Below are positions 9,367 through 17,075 of a stretch of 64,000 nucleotides of DNA, piece after piece. Origin of the DNA: Gp6-AA40 sp035263125 (GTDB lineage: Bacteria > Acidobacteriota > Vicinamibacteria > Vicinamibacterales > UBA2999). The stretch's first letter is position 1, and each line of letters begins with the position of its first letter. The notes beneath the pieces were generated by a model that was not told where the DNA came from, did no database searches, and saw only the letters and a list, made by a program, of their open reading frames with translations. The stretch covers positions 30,191-94,190 of the forward strand of contig DATFRP010000100.1 of assembly GCA_035263125.1 (NCBI GenBank). The letters are read 5' to 3'. Position numbers and translations under genes: made by a program.

Positions 9367-9518
9367 GGTGGGGCTGGTAGGGTTGATGGGGCTGGTGGGG
9401 TAGATGGGGCTGGTAGGGTTGATGGGGCTTGTTAGGCGGGCCTTATCTACCCCACCTGCCCTATCCACCCCACCTGCCCTATCCACCTCACTCGCCCCAT
9501 CCACCTCACTCGCCCGCC
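9367..9518. repeat. 15-bp-period inverted minisatellite array, copy 2
   Basis: Directly after the third receptor, a G-rich arm of about 70 bases (units like GGTTGATGGGGCTGG) is followed by a C-rich arm of about 75 bases (units like CCCTATCCACCCCAC), so the transcript can fold into one long imperfect hairpin. The unit and period match the arrays at 5881-6062 and 37412-37601. Both arms read in frame on either strand (VDRAG and SPINPT pentads), which explains the spurious long minus-strand frame here. Confidence 0.85.
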
Positions 9519-9559
9519 TTTGGTGAGCCCGCCGTTTTCCTGTACGCTCCTTTGAGGGA

Positions 9560-11461
9560 ATGTCTGCGAGACTGACTGAGCACGCTAAAGCGTGCGCGCT
9601 ACTGGCTTTGTTGCTGCTGACGGGGTGTCGGAGCGGCGCGTCTTCAGACGCGCCGGCAGCCTCGGCGGCGGGCGGTACCACGAAGCCGACCGAAGACTGG
9701 TTCACGGAGCGCGCAAAAGACACTGGGATCAACTTCACCCACTTCAATGGGATGTCCGGCGAGCAGTACTACCCGGAGATCATGTCGCCCGGCGTCGCCC
9801 TGCTCGACTACGACAACGATGGGGATCTCGACGTGTACCTCGTCCAGGGCGCGATGCTGGGGAACAAGACGATCAAGGATGCGATCTATCCGCCGGAGGG
9901 ACCGCCCGGCGATCGGTTGTTCCGCAACGATCTCGTGATCAATCCCGACGGGACGCGCACGCTGCACTTCACCGACGTCACCACTGAAAGCAAGGTCAAC
10001 ATCACGACCTTCGGGATGGGCGTCGCCGTGGGTGATTTCGACAACGACGGCTTCGTCGACATCTATCGCACGAGCCTCTCGGGTGCAGTGCTCCTTCACA
10101 ACAACGGCGACCGGACGTTCACTGACGTCAGCGCGAAAGCGCACGTCGCCAATCAGGGTGGATGGGGCGTGTCAGCGGCGTTCCTCGACTACGACCGCGA
10201 TGGGTGGCTGGATCTGTTCGTCGGCAACTACTTGATCTACTCGATCGCCGGCGACATCGACTGCCTGTCGGTCACGGGGCAGCACGACTACTGCCCGCCG
10301 AACAGCTATCGTGCGCAGCCGAGCCACCTCTATCACAATCGCGGCGACGGTACCTTCGAGGACGTCACGTCGCGCGCGCTGATTGGCGGTGCATACGGAC
10401 CGGCGCTTGGCGTGTCGACGGCCGACTTCAACAACGACGGGTGGATCGACATCTACGTCGGCAACGACGGCCAGCCCAATCAACTGTGGATCAACCAGAA
10501 GAACGGCACGTTCAAGGAGACGGCGTTCCTCTCGGGTACGGCGGTCAGCGGCCAGGGCAACTCCGAGGCGAGCATGGGCATCGACGCCGGCGACTTCGAC
10601 GACGACGGCGACGAGGACCTGTTCATCACGAACTGGCTCGCGCAGATGAATGTCATCTACGTGAACATGGGTGACGGCATCTTCGAAGACCGGAGAGCGG
10701 CCACCGGTCTCGGGCCGCCAAGCCTCGCGAGGACAGGGTTCGGTACCGCCTGGTTCGATTACGACAACGACTCGTGGCTCGATCTCTTCACCGCGAACGG
10801 CAGCGTCTCGATCGTCGAAGCCCAGGCACGCGCCAAGGATCCGTTCCCGTTGAAGATGATGAATCAGCTGTACCACAACCTCGGAAACGGCCGGTTCGAA
10901 GACGTGTCATCGAAGGCGGGCAAGGCGTTCACCTTGAGCGAAGTCAATCGCGGGGCCGCGTTCGGTGACATCGACAACGATGGCGACGTCGACGTCCTCG
11001 TCGGCACCGCCGCGGGTCCGACGCGTCTGCTGATCAACAACGTCGGCAACAAGAACCACTGGTTGGGTCTCCGCCTGGCGCAGCCAGTCTCGCCGAAGCC
11101 GAAGTCGAAGGCGGACCCGGTCCCCCCACGCCCGCAGGGCGTTGCCCCACCGGGCTCGAAGAGCCCGGCCCCATTGGACCCGAAGGGTCCGACCCCACCG
11201 GGCTCGAAGAGCTCGGCCCCGATCCGCGACGCCCTCGGCGCCCGCGTCTACGTGATGCGCAAATCGGGTCCCGCACTCATGAGACGCGCGCGTTCCGACG
11301 GAAGCTATGCATCGGCCAACGATCCTCGCATCGTGGTCGGCCTGGGCTCCTCGGCCGATCCGGTGAGCCTGCGTGTGGTGTGGCCCGATGGCAGGACCGA
11401 GGAATTCGCCAATGTCACTGTCGATCGCTGGACGACCGTCGTCGAGGGGAGCGCGAAGTGA
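9560..11461 (+). CDS. CRTAC1-type lipoprotein: FG-GAP/VCBS repeats plus ASPIC/UnbV domain
   Basis: 633 aa. The ATG at 9560 follows GAGGGA. Residues 1-23 form a lipoprotein signal with lipobox LTGC (Cys23). Seven calcium-type FG-GAP loops follow: DYDNDGDLD, DFDNDGFVD, DYDRDGWLD, DFNNDGWID, DFDDDGDED, DYDNDSWLD and DIDNDGDVD, consistent with a beta-propeller. The C-terminal ASPIC/UnbV domain (GLRLAQ...RDALGARVYV...VVWPDGRTEEF) is interrupted by a Pro-rich insert of roughly 45 residues encoded by four consecutive triloop hairpins (11128-11216). The family is common beside TonB receptors and TPR proteins in Acidobacteriota; the exact role is unknown, probably binding at the cell surface or in the periplasm. 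The TPR gene overlaps its stop (GTGA), so the two are translated together. Confidence 0.9.
   Translation: MSARLTEHAKACALLALLLLTGCRSGASSDAPAASAAGGTTKPTEDWFTERAKDTGINFTHFNGMSGEQYYPEIMSPGVALLDYDNDGDLDVYLVQGAMLGNKTIKDAIYPPEGPPGDRLFRNDLVINPDGTRTLHFTDVTTESKVNITTFGMGVAVGDFDNDGFVDIYRTSLSGAVLLHNNGDRTFTDVSAKAHVANQGGWGVSAAFLDYDRDGWLDLFVGNYLIYSIAGDIDCLSVTGQHDYCPPNSYRAQPSHLYHNRGDGTFEDVTSRALIGGAYGPALGVSTADFNNDGWIDIYVGNDGQPNQLWINQKNGTFKETAFLSGTAVSGQGNSEASMGIDAGDFDDDGDEDLFITNWLAQMNVIYVNMGDGIFEDRRAATGLGPPSLARTGFGTAWFDYDNDSWLDLFTANGSVSIVEAQARAKDPFPLKMMNQLYHNLGNGRFEDVSSKAGKAFTLSEVNRGAAFGDIDNDGDVDVLVGTAAGPTRLLINNVGNKNHWLGLRLAQPVSPKPKSKADPVPPRPQGVAPPGSKSPAPLDPKGPTPPGSKSSAPIRDALGARVYVMRKSGPALMRRARSDGSYASANDPRIVVGLGSSADPVSLRVVWPDGRTEEFANVTVDRWTTVVEGSAK
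11128..11216 (+). repeat. Four tandem triloop hairpins inside the ASPIC coding region
   Basis: Four perfect or G-U-tolerant stems with three-base loops follow one another in frame: ACGCCC-GCA-GGGCGT (11128-11142), CCGGGCTC-GAA-GAGCCCGG (11150-11168), GGACCC-GAA-GGGTCC (11176-11190), and the second hairpin again at 11198-11216 with one change that turns a G-C pair into G-U. They encode a PPGSKSPAP-type linker. The 28-base units at 11145-11172 and 11193-11220 differ at one base. This resembles a palindromic element inserted into a gene rather than ordinary domain evolution. Confidence 0.85.
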
Positions 11462-13170
11462 AGGTGTTCACCCCGGCGCGCGCCGCGGCCCTCGTGGCGT
11501 TGGTGCTGGCAGGCGCGCCCATGCTCATCGCGACCGAGGCGTGCTCGAAGGCCGAGACGACCGCGACGCCGGCGAAGCAGATTCGTGAGATCACGCTGCC
11601 TGATCTCTCGCGCATGGACGCGACGGTGCAGAATCAGATTCGCGAACGCTACACGAGCGCGCTCGACGCCCGCAAGAAAGGTGTCGGCGACGCCGATCTG
11701 AGCGCCGCGTACGGGGCATACGGCATGGTGTTGCAGGCCGCTGAGTACTACGAGGCGGCCGAACCGGCGTACTTGAACGCACAGGATCTTGCGCCCGGCG
11801 AACTCCGCTGGCCGTATTTCCTCGGCCATCTGTACAAAAGCCAGGGCCAGACGAAAAAGGCGATTCAGGCGTTCACGCGTTCGCTCGAGCTCGGGCCGAA
11901 CGAGATCGCGACGCTGATCTGGCTGGGTCGCCTCTACCTCGAGGAAGGGCAGCCCGAGCTAGCGCAACCGCTCTTCGAGCGAGCGGCCGCGCTCCCGCCC
12001 AAGAACGTCGCCGTGTTGTCGGGGCTCGGTCAGACGGCGCTCGCCAAGCGCGACTACCCGCGCGCCGTGTCGATGCTCGAGGAAGCGCTGGCGTTCCAAC
12101 CCTCGGCGCTCAGCGTCCACTCCCCGCTCGCGATGGCATATCGCGGCCTCGGCGACACGGCCAAGGCGGAAGCGCATCTGAAGCAGTGGCGCAACACGGA
12201 AGTGCTCGTTCCCGATCGTTTGCGGATCGAGCTCGATCTCTCGCTCGAGAGCGGGCTGTCGTACGAGCTGCGGGGCGTTCGTGCGCTTGAAGCGCAGGAC
12301 TGGAACGCGGCAGAGGGATTCTTCAGGAAGGGGGTCGCGATCACGACCAGCAGTACGGCGCTCGGTCGTTCGCTGCGTCACAAGCTCGGGACCGCGTTGT
12401 TTCTGAAGGGCGACGTCAAGGGAGCGATGGCGCTCTTCGAGGATGTCGCGAAGCTTGCGCCTGCACAGGGGCTCGACGAATCGTCGGCCAAGGCCTTCTA
12501 CAGTCTCGGCGTGATCGCGGCATCGAGCGATCACAACAAGGAAGCGATCGAGCGCTTTTCGTCAGCGGTCCACTACAACCCTAACTACGCAGAAGCGCAG
12601 GTCGGGCTCGCGGACGCGTTACGGCGCGGAGGACGAGTCCAGGAGTCGTTGAAGGCCTACGCCCAGGTCGTCCAGATCAACCCGCGCTCCACCGAGGCGC
12701 GCTTCGGGTATGCCATCGCTCTGGTTCGTCTGCATCGGTATCGCGAGGCCCGCGATTGGCTCGTCGAAGCGACCCGGCTGCAGCCCGATCAACCCGATCT
12801 GTCACTCGCACTCGCGCGTGTGCTCGCCGCCGCGCCCGACAACACGGTTCGCGACGGGGCCCGGGCGATGGCCATCGTCGAGGAGTTGTTCAAAGGGCCG
12901 AAGACCACGACGCTTGGCGAGACGCTGGCGATGGCGCTGGCGGAAGTCGGTCAATACGAGGAAGCCGCCAAGATCCAGCGCGGGGTGCTCGACGCGGCGA
13001 AGCGAGGAGGCGGTCAGGCCGACGTCCGGCAGATGGCCGCGAACCTCCGGCTCTACGAACAGCGCATGCCCTGTCGCACGCCCTGGGCCGACGACGACCC
13101 GATCCATTCGCCGGGACCGCCAGTGGTCCCGGGACTGGCGAGTGCGTCCGAGGCAGCGCCGTCACAGTAG
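11458..13170 (+). CDS. Tetratricopeptide repeat protein, exported
   Basis: 570 aa. The GTG at 11458 overlaps the TGA of the upstream gene, and the first 25 or so residues (VKVFTPARAAALVALVLAGAP) look like a signal sequence, so I prefer it to the in-frame ATG at 11380. The body is a run of TPR units, for example AAEPAYLNAQDLAPGELRW, AIQAFTRSLELGPNEIA, AQPLFERAAALPPKN, EAIERFSSAVHYNPNYAEAQ, SLKAYAQVVQINPRSTEARF and ARDWLVEATRLQPDQPD. The C-terminal end (about residues 520-570) is Pro-rich and not TPR. It is translationally coupled to the CRTAC1-type protein and probably acts as its scaffold or partner. The specific role is unknown. Confidence 0.88.
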   Translation: MKVFTPARAAALVALVLAGAPMLIATEACSKAETTATPAKQIREITLPDLSRMDATVQNQIRERYTSALDARKKGVGDADLSAAYGAYGMVLQAAEYYEAAEPAYLNAQDLAPGELRWPYFLGHLYKSQGQTKKAIQAFTRSLELGPNEIATLIWLGRLYLEEGQPELAQPLFERAAALPPKNVAVLSGLGQTALAKRDYPRAVSMLEEALAFQPSALSVHSPLAMAYRGLGDTAKAEAHLKQWRNTEVLVPDRLRIELDLSLESGLSYELRGVRALEAQDWNAAEGFFRKGVAITTSSTALGRSLRHKLGTALFLKGDVKGAMALFEDVAKLAPAQGLDESSAKAFYSLGVIAASSDHNKEAIERFSSAVHYNPNYAEAQVGLADALRRGGRVQESLKAYAQVVQINPRSTEARFGYAIALVRLHRYREARDWLVEATRLQPDQPDLSLALARVLAAAPDNTVRDGARAMAIVEELFKGPKTTTLGETLAMALAEVGQYEEAAKIQRGVLDAAKRGGGQADVRQMAANLRLYEQRMPCRTPWADDDPIHSPGPPVVPGLASASEAAPSQ

Positions 13171-13510
13171 GCGCCGTCACAATAGGGCGCCTGCCGCATT
13201 CTTACTAAATTGGCTGCAGATGCCTCATATACGACATAAGTGTCGTAGATCGGCACTCGCTCAGCCGTAGGTGCAACGCCGGGGCTCGGTGGCCGAGCAG
13301 AGGGTTCAAACGTCACCAGACATTTCTGTCGACGCATTTTTGAGCTCTACATAAATGTATGGTCATTCCTGCCACGATTGCGCGGAATTGGCCGAAACGC
13401 GGGCATTTCTCGCTTCAGGTCACGCTCAGCCGTGGCACCTCGCTTGCTCTTCTCGCCGCGGCCCGGGTGGGGCCTCCCGGTCGAGGCCTGCCCCTTCTGA
13501 GGTGAGCGGA
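13171..13510 (+). promoter_or_regulatory. Intergenic region upstream of ammonium transporter
   Basis: These 340 bases hold no gene. Just after the TPR stop are two direct copies of GGCGCCGTCACA (around 13156-13183), then a perfect inverted repeat TACGACA-TAAG-TGTCGTA at 13230-13247 that could be an operator or a weak hairpin. A sigma-54 type promoter lies at 13433-13448. An in-frame ATG at 13355 would start before that promoter and is rejected as a start. Confidence 0.6.
13433..13448 (+). promoter_or_regulatory. Sigma-54 (RpoN) -24/-12 promoter of amt
   Basis: TGGCAC-N5-TTGCT matches the RpoN consensus TGGCACG-N4-TTGCA at the invariant GG (13434-13435) and GC (13446-13447) with the required 10-bp gap between them. 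Transcription would begin near 13459, about 50 bases before the ATG at 13511. A nitrogen-controlled amt promoter is a standard place for such a site. The activator site is not recognised. Confidence 0.75.
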
Positions 13511-14737
13511 ATGATCAATCAAGCTGACACTGCTTGGATGCTGGTTTCAACGGCCTTGGTGCTCCTGATGACGCCAGCCCTCGGTTTCTTCTACGGCGGG
13601 TTGGTGCGCAGCAAGAACGCGTTGAACACGTTGATGATGAGTTATATCGCCCTCGGGTTCGTCGGCATTCTGTGGGCGCTCGTCGGCTATTCGCTTGCGT
13701 TTACGACCGGGACGAACTGGCTCGGCGATCTGTCGAACGTGTTCCTCAAAGGTGTCGGCACAGAAGCGCTTGGCACAATCCCGCACGTGCTCCACATGGC
13801 CTACCAGGCCACCTTCTGCATCATCACCGCCGCATTGATCTCCGGCGCGATCGTCGAGCGCATGCGGTTCTCGGCCTACGTGGTCTTTATTTCTCTCTGG
13901 TCGGTCGTCGTCTACGCCCCGATCGCCCACTGGGTGTGGGGTGGCGGCTGGCTCGCCGACATGCTTGCCCTGGATTTCGCCGGCGGCACCGTTGTGCACG
14001 TCAATGCGGGCGTCGCCGCGCTCGTAGCGGCCATCGTCGTCGGCAAGCGGCAGGAATATCCGTCGTCGTCGCTATTGCCGCACAGCGTGCCCTTCGTGCT
14101 GCTCGGCGCCGGGCTGCTGTGGTTTGGCTGGTTCGGTTTCAACTCCGGCAGCGCGCTGGCCTCCAATGAGCTGGCGAGCCTCGCGTTCGCCAACACCTTC
14201 CTCGCCCCGGCGGCGACGCTCGTCGTCTGGACCTTCCTCGATGCCCTGCGGTCCGGAAAGCCAACCGCAGTAGGCGCGGCAACGGCGATCGTCGTCGGCC
14301 TCGTGGCCATCACGCCCGCGGCTGGCTTCATCAGCCCGATGAGCGCGATTGCGCTTGGCGCCATTGCGGCTGTCCCAAGCTATCTCGCGCTCATTATCAG
14401 AGCGAAGACCTCGTTGGACGATTCGCTCGACGTTGTCGCCGCTCACGGCGTGGGTGGAACGGTGGGTGCGCTCCTCACCGGTGTGTTTGCGCAGAAAGCG
14501 CTGAACTCGGCGGGCGCCGACGGCCTGCTGTTCGGCAATCCCGGTCAGCTCGGCATTCAGGCGTTGGCGATTCTGACCGCGATCGTCTACAGCGGTGTGA
14601 TGAGCTTCGTGCTGCTCAAGGTCGTCGGTCTCGTGATCCCGCTTCGCCCGTCGCGTGCCGACGAAACCGTCGGTCTCGACGTTTCGCTGCACGGCGAGGA
14701 AGCGTATCTCCACGCCGAAGGATCGGGGGCTTCATAG
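13511..14737 (+). CDS. amt: Ammonium transporter, Amt/MEP/Rh family
   Basis: 408 aa, the normal family size, starting MINQADTAWMLVSTALVLLMTPALGFFYGGLVR. The start at 13511 fits the sigma-54 promoter at 13433. About eleven membrane segments can be followed. The twin histidines of the pore are in GGTVVHVNAG (about residue 160) and VVAAHGVGGTVGALLTG (about 310); FYGGLVRSKN near the N-terminus is also typical. It takes up ammonium across the inner membrane as a trimer. Unlike most amt genes it has no PII (glnK/glnB) gene beside it; a HemD-like gene follows instead. Confidence 0.95.
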   Translation: MINQADTAWMLVSTALVLLMTPALGFFYGGLVRSKNALNTLMMSYIALGFVGILWALVGYSLAFTTGTNWLGDLSNVFLKGVGTEALGTIPHVLHMAYQATFCIITAALISGAIVERMRFSAYVVFISLWSVVVYAPIAHWVWGGGWLADMLALDFAGGTVVHVNAGVAALVAAIVVGKRQEYPSSSLLPHSVPFVLLGAGLLWFGWFGFNSGSALASNELASLAFANTFLAPAATLVVWTFLDALRSGKPTAVGAATAIVVGLVAITPAAGFISPMSAIALGAIAAVPSYLALIIRAKTSLDDSLDVVAAHGVGGTVGALLTGVFAQKALNSAGADGLLFGNPGQLGIQALAILTAIVYSGVMSFVLLKVVGLVIPLRPSRADETVGLDVSLHGEEAYLHAEGSGAS

Positions 14738-14741
14738 AACA

Positions 14742-15599
14742 TTGGTCTCACAGCCTGGCTTTGAAGGACTCCGCGTTCTGACACTCGAAAGCCGACGCGC
14801 TACCGAGCTGGCCGCCATCATCACTTCCTACGGCGGCCAGCCGATCTCGGCACCATCGATGCGGGAAGTGCCGCTGCAGTCCAATCCCGAAGCGATCGCA
14901 TTCGCGGACGCGCTCGAGCAGGACGCGTTCGGCCTGGTCATCCTGCTGACAGGCGTCGGTGCGCGTGCGCTGGTCGCGGTGATCGAGCGGGTGCGCGGGA
15001 CGCGCGAGGCGTTTCTCGACGCGCTGCGTCGCACGAAGATCCTTGCCCGCGGTCCCAAACCGGTCGCGGCGCTGCGCGAGTGGAACGTGCCGGTCTGGCT
15101 CACGGCTCCCGAACCGAATACCTGGCGCGAAGTGCTGATGGCGCTCGACTCGAAAGCCAGCGAGTTTGCGCTCGCGGGCGTGCACGTCGCCGTGCAGGAG
15201 TACGGCGAGTCGAATGCGGAGCTGCTGGCCGGGCTCCAGGCGCGCGGCGCCCTGGTGACGCGCGTGCCGGTGTATCAGTGGGCGCTGCCCGATGATCTTG
15301 GCCCGCTGCAGGCCGCAGTCAGTGCGATTGCGAATCGCGATCTCGACGTCGTGCTCTTCACGACCGCGACTCAGGTCGTGCATCTGCTGCAAGTGGCGAG
15401 GAGCATGCAGCTCGACGATCGCGTGATCGATGGCTTGCGTCACATCGTCGTTGCGTCGATTGGTCCAACCACGACCGAAGAGCTGGTTCGCAACCGAATC
15501 ACTCCCGATCTCGAACCGACGCGCCCCAAGATGGGCTTCCTCGTGCGCGAAACTGCGGAGCGTGCCGCCGATCTCTTGAAGTCGAAGAGACACACGTAG
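14742..15599 (+). CDS. hemD: Uroporphyrinogen-III synthase (HemD) family protein
   Basis: 285 aa from the TTG at 14742, four bases after the amt stop; an in-frame ATG at 14655 would overlap amt by 83 bases. The sequence GLRVLTLESRRATELAAIITSYGGQPISAPSMREVPL matches the start of HemD proteins, and DVVLFTTATQVVHLLQVA, VVASIGPTTTEELVRNRITPDLEPTRPKMGFLV is the usual second-domain pattern. HemD closes linear hydroxymethylbilane to uroporphyrinogen III in the cytoplasm. The family is poorly conserved, and without hemC or hemA alongside, the exact reaction is an inference. The TTG start is weakly supported, as the nearest GGGGG is about 12 bases upstream. Confidence 0.75.
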   Translation: MVSQPGFEGLRVLTLESRRATELAAIITSYGGQPISAPSMREVPLQSNPEAIAFADALEQDAFGLVILLTGVGARALVAVIERVRGTREAFLDALRRTKILARGPKPVAALREWNVPVWLTAPEPNTWREVLMALDSKASEFALAGVHVAVQEYGESNAELLAGLQARGALVTRVPVYQWALPDDLGPLQAAVSAIANRDLDVVLFTTATQVVHLLQVARSMQLDDRVIDGLRHIVVASIGPTTTEELVRNRITPDLEPTRPKMGFLVRETAERAADLLKSKRHT

Positions 15600-15640
15600 G
15601 CGCCCGAGGCGTTCGGCCTGCCCGTCACGTGCTTCAGCCC

Positions 15641-15659
15641 GTACGCCACCACGGCGTAC
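15641..15659 (+). repeat. Small hairpin before hypothetical gene
   Basis: GTACGCC-ACCAC-GGCGTAC forms a perfect 7-bp stem ending nine bases before the ATG at 15669. It has no T tract. It may be the end of the hemD transcript or may affect initiation of the following gene. Confidence 0.4.
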
Positions 15660-15668
15660 TATTGAGCA

Positions 15669-16016
15669 ATGCCTACTTCCGAGGAGCTGCTCGAACTCGC
15701 CGAACGCTGCGCGGACAAACTGGCGCTCGACGGCAGGCTGCGATCGATCCCGTCCTTCTCCGACGCTGAAGATCAGTGCGAAGAGGAGTACGAGGACCTG
15801 CTGCAGGCGATTCACGAGGATGAACTCTTCGCGCCCGTCGATATTCAGCGCCAGGAGCACCTCGTCGAACAGATCGCGCAGAAGCTGCCCGAACTGGCGC
15901 GCACCTTGATCGTCGAGCTCGCCGACAATCACGCCCGTCATGTGTGGCTGCAGCAGGAAGGCGCGTACCACCTCGGTCTCGCTGTCGGCCGTCGGATTCG
16001 TCAGCGAAAAGAGTAG
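15669..16016 (+). CDS. Conserved-looking small acidic protein, function unknown
   Basis: 115 aa, MPTSEELLELAERCADKLALDGRLRSIPSFSDAED..., rich in Glu/Leu and predicted largely alpha-helical, with no signal peptide, membrane segment or motif that I recognise. Base composition and third-position GC match neighbouring genes, and it ends cleanly before a repeat array, which supports it as real. It has no convincing link with the flanking hemD and phzF-like genes. Confidence 0.6.
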   Translation: MPTSEELLELAERCADKLALDGRLRSIPSFSDAEDQCEEEYEDLLQAIHEDELFAPVDIQRQEHLVEQIAQKLPELARTLIVELADNHARHVWLQQEGAYHLGLAVGRRIRQRKE

Positions 16017-16140
16017 GAATCAGGAAGCAGGAAGCAGGATGCAGGTCTGGGCCAGGCATCAGGATTCAGATGTGAGGCTTCAGACCTGACCGCTCGAGCC
16101 GGCTGATTCCTGATTCCTGATTCCTGAATCCTGATCTTGA
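16015..16140. repeat. Heptamer (GATTCCT) inverted repeat array
   Basis: The left arm holds units of GGAAGCA and GGAATCA and the right arm three to four tandem GATTCCT units, with AGGTCTG/CAGACCT closer to the centre; together they form a hairpin of about 120 bases. The same heptamers recur at 19606-19627 and 53218-53252. The period of seven shifts the frame every unit, so apparent open frames here are artefacts. Confidence 0.75.
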
Positions 16141-16181
16141 TCGTAGGACAAGCCGGTTCGTGCGACTCCTATACTGCCCCC

Positions 16182-17075
16182 ATGTCGCTGTCTTATCTGC
16201 ACTACGATGTTTTCACCAGTGAGCCGCTCGCGGGCAACCAGCTCGCCGTTTTTCCCGACGCGCGCGGCCTGAACACGGCACGCATGCAGCGCCTCGCGCG
16301 CGAGATGAATTTCGCGGAGAGCACATTCGTCTTTCCATCCGAGCAGCAAGGCACCGACGTTCGCATGCGAATCTTCACGCCATATATCGAGATGCCCATG
16401 GCTGGGCATCCGACGATTGGCAGCACGTTCGCGTTGGCCCACACCGGTGGCATTGCCGCTGGCGCGCAGCGATTCGTTTTTGGTTTGAATGTCGGGCCGA
16501 TCTCGGTCGATCTCGAATGGCGGAACGGCGCGCTCACCTTTGCATGGATGACGCAGCTGCCTCCGGTCTTCACGCCGCCGCTTGCCTCACGCGCAGCGGC
16601 GGCCACCGCCATCGGTCTCCAGGAGAGCGACCTCGTACCCGATCTGCCGGTTCAGGAGATCACCTGCGGTGTGCCGTTCCTCTTCGTACCGCTGCGCGAT
16701 CGCGCCACCGTCGATCGGGCGGTGGGCGATGTGCGGGCGTTCAAGAACGTGGTGCCATCCGACGTGCCGATCTTTCTGTTCGCCGTCGATCCAGATTCGT
16801 CAGGGCAATCGGTGTACAGCCGGATGTTCGCGCCCGACTTCGGTATCATTGAAGACCCGGCAACTGGCGGGGCAAGCGGACCGCTTGGCTGCTACCTCGT
16901 GCAGCATGGCCTCGTGTCGGGCGAGGCGGCGCAGAAGATCGCCAGCTACCAGGGCGTCGCGATGGGCCGCCCGAGCCGCATTCACATCGCGATCACCGGC
17001 CGCCCAAACGCGATCACCAAGGTGAGGGTCGGTGGGGAAGCCGTGCTCGTCGGGCGTGGAGAACTAGTCGTGTGA
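16182..17075 (+). CDS. PhzF family isomerase/epimerase-like protein
   Basis: 297 aa, the normal size. The ATG at 16182 (MSLSYLHYDVFTSEPLAGNQLAVF) matches family starts. Conserved segments: GNQLAVFPDA, NFAESTFVF with the catalytic Glu near residue 46, MAGHPTIGSTFALA, RMFAPDFGIIEDPATGGASGPLGCYL near 225-250. PhzF folds as two diaminopimelate-epimerase-like halves and is named for trans-2,3-dihydro-3-hydroxyanthranilate isomerase of phenazine synthesis, but most members act on other, unknown substrates. No phenazine genes are nearby. Its last codon overlaps the GTG start of the ABC-F gene. Confidence 0.9.
   Translation: MSLSYLHYDVFTSEPLAGNQLAVFPDARGLNTARMQRLAREMNFAESTFVFPSEQQGTDVRMRIFTPYIEMPMAGHPTIGSTFALAHTGGIAAGAQRFVFGLNVGPISVDLEWRNGALTFAWMTQLPPVFTPPLASRAAAATAIGLQESDLVPDLPVQEITCGVPFLFVPLRDRATVDRAVGDVRAFKNVVPSDVPIFLFAVDPDSSGQSVYSRMFAPDFGIIEDPATGGASGPLGCYLVQHGLVSGEAAQKIASYQGVAMGRPSRIHIAITGRPNAITKVRVGGEAVLVGRGELVV

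Noticed and set aside
13355..13510. Upstream in-frame ATG of amt
   Set aside because: It lies upstream of the sigma-54 promoter, and the extra 52 residues do not fit the family.
14655..14741. ATG start of the HemD-like gene inside amt
   Set aside because: Would give an 83-base overlap and 29 basic residues not resembling HemD; the homology begins after the TTG at 14742.
16182..17075. Phenazine biosynthesis gene phzF
   Set aside because: Only the broad PhzF fold is supported; no other phz gene is nearby.
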